NCBI RefSeq assembly: GCF_024461735.1
Contig: NZ_JANGAD010000006.1
Coordinates: 163,739-227,738 of the forward strand
Direction: 5' to 3'
Source of the DNA: Anaerotignum propionicum
Lineage (GTDB): Bacteria > Bacillota > Clostridia > Lachnospirales > Anaerotignaceae
DNA: 64,000 nucleotides
Under the pieces are notes generated by a model that saw nothing but the letters and a program-made list of their open reading frames with translations, was not told the origin of the DNA and searched no databases. The position numbers and the translations under genes were made by a program. Shown piece by piece: positions 18,975 to 27,877 of this stretch. How positions within the stretch are numbered: position 1 is the stretch's first letter; the number at the start of each line of letters is the position of its first letter.

Positions 18975-19520
18975 ATGGTTCCACTTTATATTCTTGGCCT
19001 CCTCTTGCGATTTGGCCCCCAACATGGGTATCAGATTAAAAAACTGATGGAGGAACAATTAGAGGATTTCACCCAAATTAAGCTTCCCACTGTTTACTAT
19101 CACTTAGAAAAAATGGAAGCTTTGGGCTACATCACTGCACAACGAGAGAAACAGGGAGCTCGCCCGGAAAAAACAATTTATCAGGTAAGTAAAACAGGTG
19201 AGGATAAGTTCAAAGAGTTACTTCAGCAGAATTTGAACATAGAATACCGTCCTACCTTTGATATTGATGGAACCTTTTACTTTTCTGATTATTTAGAACA
19301 CAACGAACTGATTGAAAGTCTATGCAATCACGTGGCAAAGTTGCAATTGGTACTCTCTTCTCTTGAGGTACACCGTAATGAAACCCTCAGGTATATTCCT
19401 GAGAAATACAAAACTACAGCCAACATCATTTTCGAGCACCATCTTTACCACTATAGAGCCGAGCTTGCTTGGGCGGAAAAATCTTTGCAATCCTTAAAGG
19501 AGGATGAATTCTGTGGTTAA
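18975..19520 (+). CDS. PadR family transcriptional regulator
   Basis: 181 residues. The N-terminal winged helix has the PadR hallmarks VPLYILGLLLRFGPQHGYQI, KLPTVYYHLEKMEALGYI and a wing ending KTIYQVSKTGEDKFKELL. The C-terminal half is a helical dimerisation region. PadR repressors respond to small molecules and often control efflux or detoxification genes; here the co-transcribed partner is a methyltransferase that overlaps its 3' end. Start ATG has AGGAG 8 bases upstream. It probably binds the palindromes in its own promoter. Confidence 0.9.
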   Translation: MVPLYILGLLLRFGPQHGYQIKKLMEEQLEDFTQIKLPTVYYHLEKMEALGYITAQREKQGARPEKTIYQVSKTGEDKFKELLQQNLNIEYRPTFDIDGTFYFSDYLEHNELIESLCNHVAKLQLVLSSLEVHRNETLRYIPEKYKTTANIIFEHHLYHYRAELAWAEKSLQSLKEDEFCG

Positions 19521-20163
19521 AATGAGAATTATTGAAACAGATGAAGGAATTCAAGATGAACTGACTGTGGAAGCCTTTGATATTTTTGCCAGAGAAATGA
19601 GAGACAAAGGCTGGAATGGTGTAAATGAAATGATTGCTTCCGGCATCAAGGGTGGCGATTTATTAGAACTTGGACCAGGCCCCGGTTACGTGGGGTTAGA
19701 ACTAACCAAAAAAATCTGTGTAACCTCTCTTACAGGTTGCGAAATTAGTCCTGCCATGCTTCACGTTGCCAAAAAAAATGCAGCTGAATATAATTTCCCG
19801 GCAAGCTATGTCTTAGGAAGCTGTATGAAAATGCCTTTTGAAAATGAAAGCTTTGACACAGTTATCTCCAATGGCTCCCTCCATGAATGGGAAAATCCAT
19901 TACAGGCTTTTCAAGAGATTAATCGTGTTCTTCGCCATGGTGGTCGATATTGTATCACCGATTTACGTCGTGATGTAAATCCATTGAAAAAAGCACTGGT
20001 TTATCACGCTACTCGCCCAAAGGAAATGCGTCAAGGCCTGGTGAGTTCTTTAAATGCAGCCTATACATTATCGGAAATCACAGAACTCCTTCGCCATTCA
20101 GAACTAAGCAATGCAGTGGTATCAAGTGACTTTTTTGGTCTTTGTATTGCAGGTAAAAAATAA
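19513..20163 (+). CDS. Class I SAM-dependent methyltransferase
   Basis: About 216 residues. Motif I LLELGPGPGYVGLEL near 50, the acidic residue in TGCEISPAML, and the post-motif FDTVISNGSLHEW with RVLRHGGRYCITD identify a Rossmann-fold small-molecule methyltransferase (Methyltransf_11 type). The GTG at 19513 is preferred, with AAAGGAGG 9 bases before it; the ATG at 19504 abuts that site. It overlaps the PadR gene by 8 bases. Substrate unknown. Confidence 0.85.
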   Translation: MVKMRIIETDEGIQDELTVEAFDIFAREMRDKGWNGVNEMIASGIKGGDLLELGPGPGYVGLELTKKICVTSLTGCEISPAMLHVAKKNAAEYNFPASYVLGSCMKMPFENESFDTVISNGSLHEWENPLQAFQEINRVLRHGGRYCITDLRRDVNPLKKALVYHATRPKEMRQGLVSSLNAAYTLSEITELLRHSELSNAVVSSDFFGLCIAGKK

Positions 20164-20447
20164 AACCTCTCTTAAAACGCCCCTTTTTTGGGGCGCCTTG
20201 CTTATGTGGATATAAAAAGATGTTCCTTTTAAGGGTTTTCCATCTATCGTTTCCTGATTTTTGTTTTAGCGTAATATAATTTGGATTTTAGAAAGGTCTA
20301 TGCATCCAATTCTACCTTACGCAATCTTTCTCAATTAGCTTGTCCAGAATTTGATTCTGAGTCAAAAAATATGATTAGCAGAGTTTTAGCCAAAATCATT
20401 ATACTTAAGAATGCTATGAAAACAGAATCTTTATATTCTTTTACATG
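20164..20447. other. Intergenic region with weak hairpin
   Basis: A short GCCCCTTTTTTGGGGC hairpin near 20177-20193 may terminate the methyltransferase transcript, though its U tail is poor. The rest shows no supported gene. Confidence 0.45.
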
Positions 20448-20897
20448 TCATTCGTTTTGGGGTTGTTTCCTTTCATCCTCAAGGCGCTGAGTAAGTTTGC
20501 TTATATTTTCCACTGTTTTTTGATTTAAAAAATGCTCAATCTTTTCTACTTGCTCTAATTCATTTTCAGACTGATTTAAAATACATAAAAAACGAGAAAT
20601 AACGTCATGGCGGTATAAAAGATAAGCACCTGCTTCGGTTCCTACCTCTGTCAGCTCAATTTGTCCGTATTTTTCAGAATTTACGTACCCTAACTCTTTT
20701 AGGTGCTGTACCATTTTTGTTGCAGAGGACGGTTTTACATTTAGCATCTTCGATAAATCACTTATGCGGACAATTCCACTTTCCAATGAAGTCCGACAGA
20801 TCATTTCCAAATAATCTTCCATTGCGGTGGTAAGTTCCGCGCCTTCATTCATTTGATATCCCTTTAGAGTATAAAAGCCATTTGCTTTTGTCATCAT
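20448..20897 (-). CDS. DtxR/MntR family metal-dependent regulator
   Basis: 149 residues. The N-terminal winged helix is TTAMEDYLEMIC, VRISDLSKMLNVKPSSATKMVQHL and LTEVGTEAGAYLLYRHDVISRFL, followed by a metal-binding/dimerisation helix with KIEHFL. This is the DtxR/MntR/IdeR pattern, lacking an SH3 domain. These proteins repress iron or manganese uptake genes when the metal is plentiful. It is divergent from feoA-feoB and is probably their regulator. Two adjacent ATGs are possible starts, with AAGGGG upstream. Confidence 0.88.
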   Translation of the reverse strand: MMTKANGFYTLKGYQMNEGAELTTAMEDYLEMICRTSLESGIVRISDLSKMLNVKPSSATKMVQHLKELGYVNSEKYGQIELTEVGTEAGAYLLYRHDVISRFLCILNQSENELEQVEKIEHFLNQKTVENISKLTQRLEDERKQPQNE

Positions 20898-20965
20898 CTG
20901 ATTCCCCTTATTTTTTATATGCTTTGGCAGTCACCTTTCCCATATCTTGGAATACTATGTTCATA

Positions 20966-20990
20966 GAAAGTTTCCTTAACCTAAATTTAT
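20966..20990 (+). promoter_or_regulatory. Possible DtxR-type operator before feoA
   Basis: CCTTAACCTAAAT in the 110-base gap between the regulator and feoA resembles a half of the DtxR box (TTAGGTTAACCTAA), but the other half is degenerate. Tentative. Confidence 0.3.
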
Positions 20991-21008
20991 TCGAAGGGCG
21001 GAATTACT

Positions 21009-21242
21009 ATGAATATGAATTCTTTGAATGATATAAACCCCGGTGAAAGTGCTATTGTAAATGCGCTTCTCTCCACAGGAAGTATGCGTCGTCGTTTATT
21101 GGATATTGGCTTGGTTGAAAACACCGATATAGAGTGTATCGGTCGAAGCCCCGGCGGAGACCCAACTGCTTTTTTAATTCGTGGTGCAGTAATTGCAATT
21201 CGATCTGAGGATTGCGAGAATATCATTGTAACGCGCAAGTAA
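21009..21242 (+). CDS. feoA: Ferrous iron transport protein FeoA
   Basis: 77 residues, an SH3-like fold. NDINPGESAIVNALLSTGSMRRRLLDIGLVENTDIECIGRSPGGD with ending IRSEDCENIIV is classic FeoA. It supports the FeoB Fe(II) transporter, probably at its cytoplasmic G domain. AAGGGCGG precedes the ATG. Lies 24 bases before feoB and divergent from the DtxR-type regulator. Confidence 0.93.
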   Translation: MNMNSLNDINPGESAIVNALLSTGSMRRRLLDIGLVENTDIECIGRSPGGDPTAFLIRGAVIAIRSEDCENIIVTRK

Positions 21243-21266
21243 AGATTCAGTAAGGGGGATTACACG

Positions 21267-22610
21267 ATGGGGCTGACAAATAGTTCAATTGGATTAAATG
21301 CCGTTGATTTTGGATTGGAAATAAATAAGCAATCACCGAATGATAAAATTATTGCACTTGCTGGAAACCCAAATGTGGGAAAAAGCACAGTGTTTAATGG
21401 TCTTACAGGAATGAAACAGCACACCGGCAACTGGCCCGGAAAAACGGTTACAAATGCACAGGGCTATTGTTCCACAAAAAATCAGTCATATGTGCTAGTG
21501 GATATTCCGGGAACCTACTCGTTGATGGCTCATTCAGCCGAAGAAGAGGTAGCAAGAAATTTTATTTGTTTTGGTAATCCGGATGCAGTGGTTGTAGTAT
21601 GTGATGCAACTTGTTTAGAGCGTAATCTTAACTTGGTGCTGCAAACCATGGAAATTTCAAAAAATGTGGTCGTTTGTATCAATCTGATGGATGAGGCCCG
21701 TCGAAAAAATATTAAAATTGATGTGGATAAACTCTCTAAGCATCTTGGTGTACCCGTTATTGGTGCCATTGCAAGAAAAAAGAAGAGTCTTTCTGCTTTA
21801 ATGGATATTGTTGATAAAGTAACCGATGGTACAATTCATTGTTCTCCCCTATCCATTCAGTACGCAGAAGAAATAGAAGAAGCAATCTCAGCAATCGAGC
21901 CTATTCTAAACGAAAAATATGGCAAATTACTTAATAGTCGGTGGCTGAGCTTAAAATTATTGGAACAAGATGAACCTTTGATGAAAGAAATCGATGCTTA
22001 TTTAGGGGTTTCTGTTCTGGAAGACAGCCAGCTGATTGCAGATCTAGAAAATGCAAAAAATATTTTGGAGCGCAGTAAACTTAATCCAGATAAATTGAAA
22101 GATAAAATTGTAACTTCTCTTGTTACTTCTGCCGAAAAAATTTCTAAGGATACTGTTTACTATGAAAATCAAAACTATAATTCTACAGATCGGAATATAG
22201 ACAGAATACTAACCAGTAAAACGACAGGCTATCCCATTATGCTGGCGCTTCTTGCCCTTGTATTTTGGTTAACTATTACTGGTAGTAATTATCCTTCTCA
22301 GTTGATATCCAGCTTCTTATTTCAAGTGCAAGACTATTTAACTGCCTTTTTTCAGTTTATGAATGCACCTGCTTGGCTTCATGGCATCCTTGTTCTGGGA
22401 GTCTATCGAGTTTTAGCTTGGGTAGTTTCAGTTATGCTTCCTCCAATGGCAATTTTTTTCCCGTTATTCACATTGCTTGAAGATGCCGGATATTTACCTA
22501 GAGTTGCTTATAATCTGGATAAAACATTCAAACGCTGTAACGCTTGCGGAAAGCAAGCACTGACCATGTGCATGGTATATATGAATTTGCATGCTAAAAC
22601 CCCCTATTGA
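21267..22610 (+). CDS. feoB: Ferrous iron transporter FeoB, segment 1 of 3 (interrupted)
   Basis: As it stands it encodes 447 residues: the G domain (G1 GNPNVGKS at 33-40, G3 DIPGT, G4 NLMD), the GDI region, and the first membrane helices up to KRCNACGKQALTMC. The last 12 residues and the stop come from element 1. Intact FeoB proteins are about 650-830 residues. The true sequence continues at 35740: joined after the TG at 22569-22570, the codon TG+T gives Cys435 and the frame enters MGFGCNAAG, a conserved FeoB motif. No stop or frameshift precedes the junction. The truncated product would lack most of the pore. Confidence 0.95.
   Translation: MGLTNSSIGLNAVDFGLEINKQSPNDKIIALAGNPNVGKSTVFNGLTGMKQHTGNWPGKTVTNAQGYCSTKNQSYVLVDIPGTYSLMAHSAEEEVARNFICFGNPDAVVVVCDATCLERNLNLVLQTMEISKNVVVCINLMDEARRKNIKIDVDKLSKHLGVPVIGAIARKKKSLSALMDIVDKVTDGTIHCSPLSIQYAEEIEEAISAIEPILNEKYGKLLNSRWLSLKLLEQDEPLMKEIDAYLGVSVLEDSQLIADLENAKNILERSKLNPDKLKDKIVTSLVTSAEKISKDTVYYENQNYNSTDRNIDRILTSKTTGYPIMLALLALVFWLTITGSNYPSQLISSFLFQVQDYLTAFFQFMNAPAWLHGILVLGVYRVLAWVVSVMLPPMAIFFPLFTLLEDAGYLPRVAYNLDKTFKRCNACGKQALTMCMVYMNLHAKTPY
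22555..22592 (+). repeat. attL of element 1
   Basis: ACCATG-TG-CATGG spans 22564-22575, core TG at 22569-22570. The left arm is feoB. The right arm CATGGTATA belongs to the element and mirrors the arm at 35729-35737. Confidence 0.85.
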
Positions 22611-22620
22611 GGGGGCTTTC
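22599..22620 (+). terminator. Terminator at the left end of element 1
   Basis: CCCCCT (22600-22605) pairs with AGGGGG (22610-22615), loop ATTG, then CTTTCTAATT. It overlaps the stop codon of the truncated feoB frame, so the feoAB transcript would end just inside the element. Confidence 0.65.
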
Positions 22621-22700
22621 TAATTGATATTTAAGTACTTTTAGTATAAATTTTAAAAGTCATATTTAAAATTCTTCTTTACAAAAATATTGCTTTTAAA

Positions 22701-23036
22701 TTACCTATCTATAAATTGATCTAACAACCCTCCGTTTATATCAAAGTATGAGTAGTAGTTACACAAAAAATCATTGTTTTGAGAGGTAATCATAAAACTT
22801 AAATTGTAGCAAAACAAATAATCTTGAGTTACATTGATTTGTACACCACATTTAACCAATTTTACATCATTATTAATAGTATTCAAATTAAAATCTGCAC
22901 CCAAACAATCATCCAATGCATCTTTAGACCAATCTTTAAAATATTGATACATACATTGTTTCGCTTTTTGAATTAAATTTAGCTTTATAACATCTGATTG
23001 TATCATGTTTCTAAAGAGGTTTTCGTTTGATTCCAT
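22701..23036 (-). CDS. Hypothetical protein in element 1
   Basis: 111 residues, no signal peptide or membrane segment, rich in Asn, Asp and Cys. GGAGG lies 5 bases before the ATG. Not recognised. The layout QYFKDWSKDALDDCLGADFNL followed by beta-like stretches suggests a small globular cytosolic protein. Lies alone between the terminator at the element edge and the VOC gene on the same strand. Confidence 0.6.
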   Translation of the reverse strand: MESNENLFRNMIQSDVIKLNLIQKAKQCMYQYFKDWSKDALDDCLGADFNLNTINNDVKLVKCGVQINVTQDYLFCYNLSFMITSQNNDFLCNYYSYFDINGGLLDQFIDR

Positions 23037-23094
23037 AGATCCTCCTGGTCATTTATTCCAGACCTAAATTAGTCTTCAATTGCTTTTACTATTT

Positions 23095-23526
23095 TTAGAA
23101 TTTCAACAAACCATTTTCATCGAACACAAAACCAGGTCCCCAAACAACTTCCCAATAATAACCGTCCATGTCGGCGAAGTATGCATGGTATCCTCCCCAG
23201 AAAACTTCCTGAGGTTCTTTGATAATTTTGGCTCCTGCATTTCTTGCCAATTCTATGACATTGTCTACGTCCTCTTTTTGTTCAACATTATACGCCAATG
23301 TGAATCCGCCAAAACCGCTGCTTATTTTAGGGGGAGCATCTTTACTGATATCCTCCGCTAATAATTCCAAAGGAAAGAGTTCAAACTTAGTACCTGGTGT
23401 GTTAAAGAACACAACATTGGGATTATCATCCTTTTCCTCTGTTTGAAAACCCAACTTATCTCTGTAAAACTGAATTGATTTTTTCATATTTCTTACACCT
23501 AAACAAATACAAGTAATCTTATTCAT
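23095..23526 (-). CDS. VOC family protein
   Basis: 143 residues of glyoxalase/bleomycin-resistance fold. The N-terminal half has MKKSIQFYRDKLGF and a mid-region GFTLAYNV. The end has GYHAYFADMDGYYWEVVWGP, in which the Glu is a usual metal ligand. AGGAGG is present before the ATG. The family ranges from lyases to antibiotic-binding resistance proteins. No specific function can be given. Confidence 0.8.
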   Translation of the reverse strand: MNKITCICLGVRNMKKSIQFYRDKLGFQTEEKDDNPNVVFFNTPGTKFELFPLELLAEDISKDAPPKISSGFGGFTLAYNVEQKEDVDNVIELARNAGAKIIKEPQEVFWGGYHAYFADMDGYYWEVVWGPGFVFDENGLLKF

Positions 23527-23661
23527 TCTATTTCCTCCTTATAAATTAATTATTTTCTGTTTTAAATGTCATTTCTATATTCATTTTTTTGCTTCTGCTT
23601 TCATTCTAAAACAATGATTCTCCCATTACAATCAGCATACAATAATTTAGAGGTGACGAAC

Positions 23662-24159
23662 ATGAAAAAAACATATTACGATAGAGAAAAAGCTGTAGCA
23701 TATGCCCACCAATGGGCTTATGGACGCAATCCACGTTACTACAATTTTGATCTCCTAGGGGGGGATTGCACAAACTTCACTTCTCAGGTGCTGTATACTG
23801 GCTCAGGAGTAATGAATCCAAAGCCAACCTTCGGCTGGTATTATTATAGTCTAAACAATCGGGCGCCAGCTTGGACAGGAGTAGAATATCTTTATAAGTT
23901 TCTTGTGAAAAACCTTGGGTTGGGTCCTGTTGGGGTATCATCAGATATTTCTCAGGTAGAGCCAGGGGATATTGTGCAGCTTTCTTTCGACGGATTCAGT
24001 TTTAGTCATTCTCCTTCAATTGTTGCTATTGGAGAGAATCCTTCTCCCGCCAATATCCTTATTGCCGCTCACACCTTTGACGCTGACAATCGCCCACTGG
24101 ATACTTATCCCTACGTAAGCCTTCGCTTTATACACATTACCCACGTGAATACTTGGTAA
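23662..24159 (+). CDS. Putative amidase domain (Amidase_6) protein
   Basis: 165 residues. YDREKAVAYAHQWAYGRNPRYYNFDLLGGDCTNFTSQVLY is the N-terminal signature of the cysteine-peptidase-like Amidase_6 domain, with the catalytic Cys in DCTNF and a His in FSHSPSIVAI. Such domains cut peptide or amide bonds in cell-wall-related substrates. The ATG at 23662, after GAGGTG, is chosen; no signal peptide is then present, which is unusual for wall-acting enzymes. The upstream frame (from 23566) looks hydrophobic but has no ribosome site. Confidence 0.8.
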   Translation: MKKTYYDREKAVAYAHQWAYGRNPRYYNFDLLGGDCTNFTSQVLYTGSGVMNPKPTFGWYYYSLNNRAPAWTGVEYLYKFLVKNLGLGPVGVSSDISQVEPGDIVQLSFDGFSFSHSPSIVAIGENPSPANILIAAHTFDADNRPLDTYPYVSLRFIHITHVNTW

Positions 24160-24418
24160 GGCCTTCCCTTTTCCAGATTAGGTTGAACCAAAAACGAATA
24201 AACATACATTCAGCAAATTCTGTACTGTTAATTATATCATTGCGACTTTCAAGAATATACTCTTCAAAATGAAGCTGATACGGAAACGTATGATGAAATA
24301 CAAATGATAAGTTTTTTTATTTCTATTTCGGATACAATTATATTAAGTTTCTGAAACACAACAATCTCTCCGCATTACCACAATTCAATGCTTGATAAAT
24401 CTCTGTTCATTTTCCTAA
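24160..24418. other. Intergenic region, no feature seen
   Basis: About 260 AT-rich bases between convergent genes, without a clear terminator. Confidence 0.4.
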
Positions 24419-24724
24419 TTATTCATTTCCTTCATTCCTTAAGTAGTTTACTATGCTATTAAGTAGCAAAGTTATGACAATAAGAATAATTGATACAACC
24501 GAGACTGCTCCAACTGTGTCCATAATCCCACTTATATCTTGCATAATCACGTAGCGCCTGATTTCAAATAATTGAAAGACCAACGCAATACAGCAAGCCA
24601 TAAAGCTATAAATTATATAATTCTTCGGCTCATACCCTTTCTGAAACTGGCTAATCGCAAATAGTGGTATTAACCATGCTACGGTGCCAAGAATAATGCT
24701 CCCCATATTGAAAAACATGCTCAT
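24419..24724 (-). CDS. Small membrane protein, three predicted helices
   Basis: 101 residues with hydrophobic segments at about 5-25, 33-52 and 68-92. AGGAGA precedes the ATG. It resembles small inner-membrane proteins of unknown function in Clostridia. It follows the SLH protein gene by about 40 bases on the same strand, so the two may be co-transcribed. Function unknown. Confidence 0.6.
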   Translation of the reverse strand: MSMFFNMGSIILGTVAWLIPLFAISQFQKGYEPKNYIIYSFMACCIALVFQLFEIRRYVIMQDISGIMDTVGAVSVVSIILIVITLLLNSIVNYLRNEGNE

Positions 24725-24765
24725 TTCGTTTCTCCTTTCTTTTATGTGTTTGTTTTCCTTCTCTC

Positions 24766-26223
24766 TTATTTCAAATCTTCAATGGCTCCGCCCCATTCAA
24801 CAGCAACGAAACCTTTTCTTTCAACTGTTTTTAACTTCTGTTCCTTTATGCTCTCGTTTCCGTTTGCCCCTTTATACACCATAAATACCCTAATCACACT
24901 ATCAGGTTGGGGATCAACATCTAGTGAAACTTTTGATGAATATTCCTCTGTATCAAATTTAATCAGGTTAAATTCATTTTCTATGAGTCGTGGAGCCCAG
25001 AATGTAATAAAATCCGCCCTTTCTCTGTCATTAAGACCTAGTGTTTTCAGTTTTTCCTCAAAGAAAGTAACCGTTTCTTCTCGACTAACCAAAAAGCCTT
25101 CATCAAACACAGAGGAATAATTCAGTACCTTCCCTTCCCAAAAAAGGTATGGATACGTCATTGTTCCACTGATAAGTGTGCCATTTGTTTTTGCATTAAC
25201 AGTCCAGCCATCCTTATATTCAGGATAAGTGAAAGTAAAATCTCCCACAAAAGAAAGTTTCACATTTACGTTGGTTTCTTTTTGGGGATAAAGATATATC
25301 ACTGGTTTTGCAGCCCCCAGATATGTAAAATTTGTTTCATGGTTAAATGCATTATATAAAATGTTTACAACATCACCTCTTGAAGCAATTTTCTCAGGTG
25401 ATTGATTAGCAATAAGCCCATTTTCCCTTGCAATTTTTAAATATCCATCTGGATATCCGCCTAATGCCTTTGCTGTATCTAATAGATGCTGGCGTGAATG
25501 CTCGAACCTTTCACTCGATTTGAGCAAAATCACAATACAATCTTTTATAGTTATGCTTTCATCCGGAACAAATGTATCTTTCGTCTTTCCATTTATCATT
25601 CCATTGTTGTAAGCATATGCGATGTAATTTTGGGCCCAATGGTCTTTTGGAACATCCTTAAATGGGGATGGTTTTCTATTATATTCAATTTCAATTTCGT
25701 ACATATATCTATAATCATCTAAGCGGAAAGCATTCACCATGAGAGCAATAAATTCTGCCCTTGTTATGTTTCGCTCCAAATGTAATTCTCCATCTTCGTA
25801 TCCTTTTAATATCCCCATTTCTACTAAAAATCTTCCCATTTCTTCAACAGTCATTTGCTGGTCATTGCTCCTATAAGCCAGAAGTTTGAATACGTAGTCA
25901 CCTACGTCTATTGTTGATTTATCCTCCATAAGAATAGTGAAGAAATATGCCGTTATATTATCCCCGTCATTAAATTCTGTATCTTTAAATTTTGTTGTAT
26001 CAAGAATAATAAAGTCTTGATTTCTATCACCAATGTTTTCACTCCAAAGCTCATCACTGCTTTTTGAAAGCTTAATTTTACCTTGTGACATTTTCGTAAC
26101 CTTACCCGATAATACTGAACTTTCAAATTTCTTAAACGTATGGGTATCATCGGCAAAAACCGTTCCCGATGTGGTAAAAAGCAAACTAATACACATGAAA
26201 AAAGCAACTATTTTTCTAGTCAT
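24766..26223 (-). CDS. SLH-domain surface protein
   Basis: 485 residues. The signal peptide is about 25 residues long (ends TVFADD). S-layer homology motifs lie at about 125-290: ILKGYEDGELHLERNITRAE, FKDVPKDHWAQNYIAYAYNNGMI and GYPDGYLKIARENGLI. The C-terminal 190 residues, starting GAAKPVIYLYPQKETNVNV, form a beta-rich domain seen in other Firmicute surface proteins. SLH domains hold proteins on the cell wall. The last helix-rich part is not assigned. Confidence 0.85.
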   Translation of the reverse strand: MTRKIVAFFMCISLLFTTSGTVFADDTHTFKKFESSVLSGKVTKMSQGKIKLSKSSDELWSENIGDRNQDFIILDTTKFKDTEFNDGDNITAYFFTILMEDKSTIDVGDYVFKLLAYRSNDQQMTVEEMGRFLVEMGILKGYEDGELHLERNITRAEFIALMVNAFRLDDYRYMYEIEIEYNRKPSPFKDVPKDHWAQNYIAYAYNNGMINGKTKDTFVPDESITIKDCIVILLKSSERFEHSRQHLLDTAKALGGYPDGYLKIARENGLIANQSPEKIASRGDVVNILYNAFNHETNFTYLGAAKPVIYLYPQKETNVNVKLSFVGDFTFTYPEYKDGWTVNAKTNGTLISGTMTYPYLFWEGKVLNYSSVFDEGFLVSREETVTFFEEKLKTLGLNDRERADFITFWAPRLIENEFNLIKFDTEEYSSKVSLDVDPQPDSVIRVFMVYKGANGNESIKEQKLKTVERKGFVAVEWGGAIEDLK

Positions 26224-26387
26224 AATAAAAACCTCCCCTATAGCTTATCATTTACCTTAATTATACATAAATCTCCATAGCATTTCCATATATTTCAATA
26301 TTGTTAAGATAATTGTCGTTTTTTATTGTAAGGCTATGGATTTCATCTTCATCCCAATTTCCTGTTATACGGTTACACCTTGCTGAA

Positions 26388-26422
26388 CAAAAAAATCACC
26401 CACAAATGTGAGTGATCTTTTT
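26388..26422. terminator. Bidirectional terminator after the anti-sigma gene
   Basis: AAAAAATCACCCACA pairs with TGTGAGTGATCTTTTT across an AA(A) loop. It lies downstream of the minus-strand anti-sigma gene, which ends at 26494. Confidence 0.75.
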
Positions 26423-26493
26423 GTTTTCCTTTTTATTTGAGACTAAATTTCTTTGAAAAAGACTAAGCCTTTTCATCCCGTATTATTAAAGTT

Positions 26494-27273
26494 TTATTTA
26501 TTCACAATTTCCCCAGCCATTTTAACAAGTACATCTTTATTTACCCCATCATCTGAATTAATCAAAGCATAAGACATGCCGTTGTCTTCCCAACTAATTT
26601 GCTGCATATGAAGAACTTCAATTTCCTCTGAACCATAAGAGAATACATATTTTCCACTTTCAGCATCAGCCTTATCCTGTTCAGTCATTACATAATCAGG
26701 TGGTAACATTTTATACGTATCACTATGATATCTTCCCTCAATATTATCAGAAATTTTTACAATATCACCGGTTTCATCTGCTCCCGGCAGAACACCATTT
26801 TCCACCAAAAGGTTTACTGTGGACTCTCCATTCTTATAGGAGAAAGTAGCGGTTTTTAGTGTCACTACTGCACTTCCATCTTCAGCCTCTGCCTTTGTTT
26901 CTCCTACACCACCATTTTGAAAGGCGTATCCACCTGAGAGCTCATCGACATACTTTGGAACAAATCCAGCCTCTTTTTTCACTTCATTTTCACTGGGATA
27001 CTCAGCAAAGGTGTCATTTGTAGAATGACTTGTATAGCTGGCAATTTTTGCTGCTGCAAAACATGTGATTGATGTAAATGCTAACAGCATACACGCTACT
27101 AAAATACCTCTGGTTTTTTTTACTGAAAATAATTTCATATTCATACCCTCCATATTTTTATTTTTTATTTTTCTATTAATTTGCAGAAACATGTCCTCTG
27201 AAGGACAAATTTTATCTGCCTTTGCATTTATTGCAACCCTTAGCTTATCTTCAAATTTTCCCTGTGATTTCAT
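26494..27273 (-). CDS. Anti-sigma-type single-pass membrane protein
   Basis: About 259 residues. A short cytoplasmic N-terminal segment (about 1-48) is followed by one membrane helix (GILVACMLLAFTSITCFAAA, about 53-72). The external domain is about 185 residues and has a DUF4367-like end (QQISWEDNGMSYALIN). The ATG at 27273 is used, with GGAGG 9 bases upstream, inside the end of the sigma gene (23-base overlap). Position and topology fit the partner of the ECF sigma factor, holding it at the membrane until an external signal. No classical zinc anti-sigma motif was seen. Confidence 0.75.
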   Translation of the reverse strand: MKSQGKFEDKLRVAINAKADKICPSEDMFLQINRKIKNKNMEGMNMKLFSVKKTRGILVACMLLAFTSITCFAAAKIASYTSHSTNDTFAEYPSENEVKKEAGFVPKYVDELSGGYAFQNGGVGETKAEAEDGSAVVTLKTATFSYKNGESTVNLLVENGVLPGADETGDIVKISDNIEGRYHSDTYKMLPPDYVMTEQDKADAESGKYVFSYGSEEIEVLHMQQISWEDNGMSYALINSDDGVNKDVLVKMAGEIVNK

Positions 27274-27838
27274 TGCATTTGGCCTCCATTCTATAGGTAT
27301 TGTCACACTCGATACTTTTTCTAAGAATTTTTCTCGCAGCATGGAGTCTTGATTTTACTGTTCCTTCAAAGCATCCCATGATCTCAGCAATTTCTGATAC
27401 AGAGAAATTATTATAATAATAAAGAAGTACTGTAATCTTTTTCTTAATTTCCAAATGCTCTACCGCGTTCATAAGAATTTTAGATTCTTCCCTATCAATT
27501 ATTTCTCCTTCTACTAAATGAGTATCTTCTGCTTCTGCAAATTCGAATATGTTATCAACCGGTATAGATACTTTTTCTTTCGCAGACATCTTCCATGCAA
27601 GCCTTGTTAACATTCTAAAAAACCATGTTTTAAAACTCGTCGGGTCTTTTAAATCTGCAATTTTGAAATAACATAGTATAAAAGCCTCTTGTACAATATC
27701 ATCTGCCAAAGCCCTGTTGTTTGTTATCAGATAAGCCGTTCTTATTGCTTTATCTTTATACAAATCAAATAAACCCTCAAACGATGACTTATCCCCCTTT
27801 TGCAGTTTCAGAACAAGTTCTGCACTATTGTCTATCAT
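27251..27838 (-). CDS. ECF-type RNA polymerase sigma factor
   Basis: 195 residues. Region 2: FEGLFDLYKDKAIRTAYLI, ADDIVQEAFILCYFKIADLKDPTSFKTWFFRMLTRLAW. A spacer follows, then region 4: KKITVLLYYYNNFSVSEIAEIMGCFEGTVKSRLHAARKILRK. This is the layout of an extracytoplasmic-function sigma factor. The ATG at 27838 has AAAGGAGA 6 bases upstream. Its 3' end overlaps the anti-sigma gene. It would direct stress or cell-envelope genes, possibly on element 1 itself. Confidence 0.92.
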   Translation of the reverse strand: MIDNSAELVLKLQKGDKSSFEGLFDLYKDKAIRTAYLITNNRALADDIVQEAFILCYFKIADLKDPTSFKTWFFRMLTRLAWKMSAKEKVSIPVDNIFEFAEAEDTHLVEGEIIDREESKILMNAVEHLEIKKKITVLLYYYNNFSVSEIAEIMGCFEGTVKSRLHAARKILRKSIECDNTYRMEAKCNEITGKI

Positions 27839-27877
27839 TTGCAATCTCCTTTCTGTGTACACATATATAAGAGGCAT

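Noticed and set aside
21267..22610. feoB as a plain truncated pseudogene
   Set aside because: Missing parts exist at 35740-35853 and 56289-57015 in frame and without stops, each flanked by a recombinase gene and symmetric att arms.
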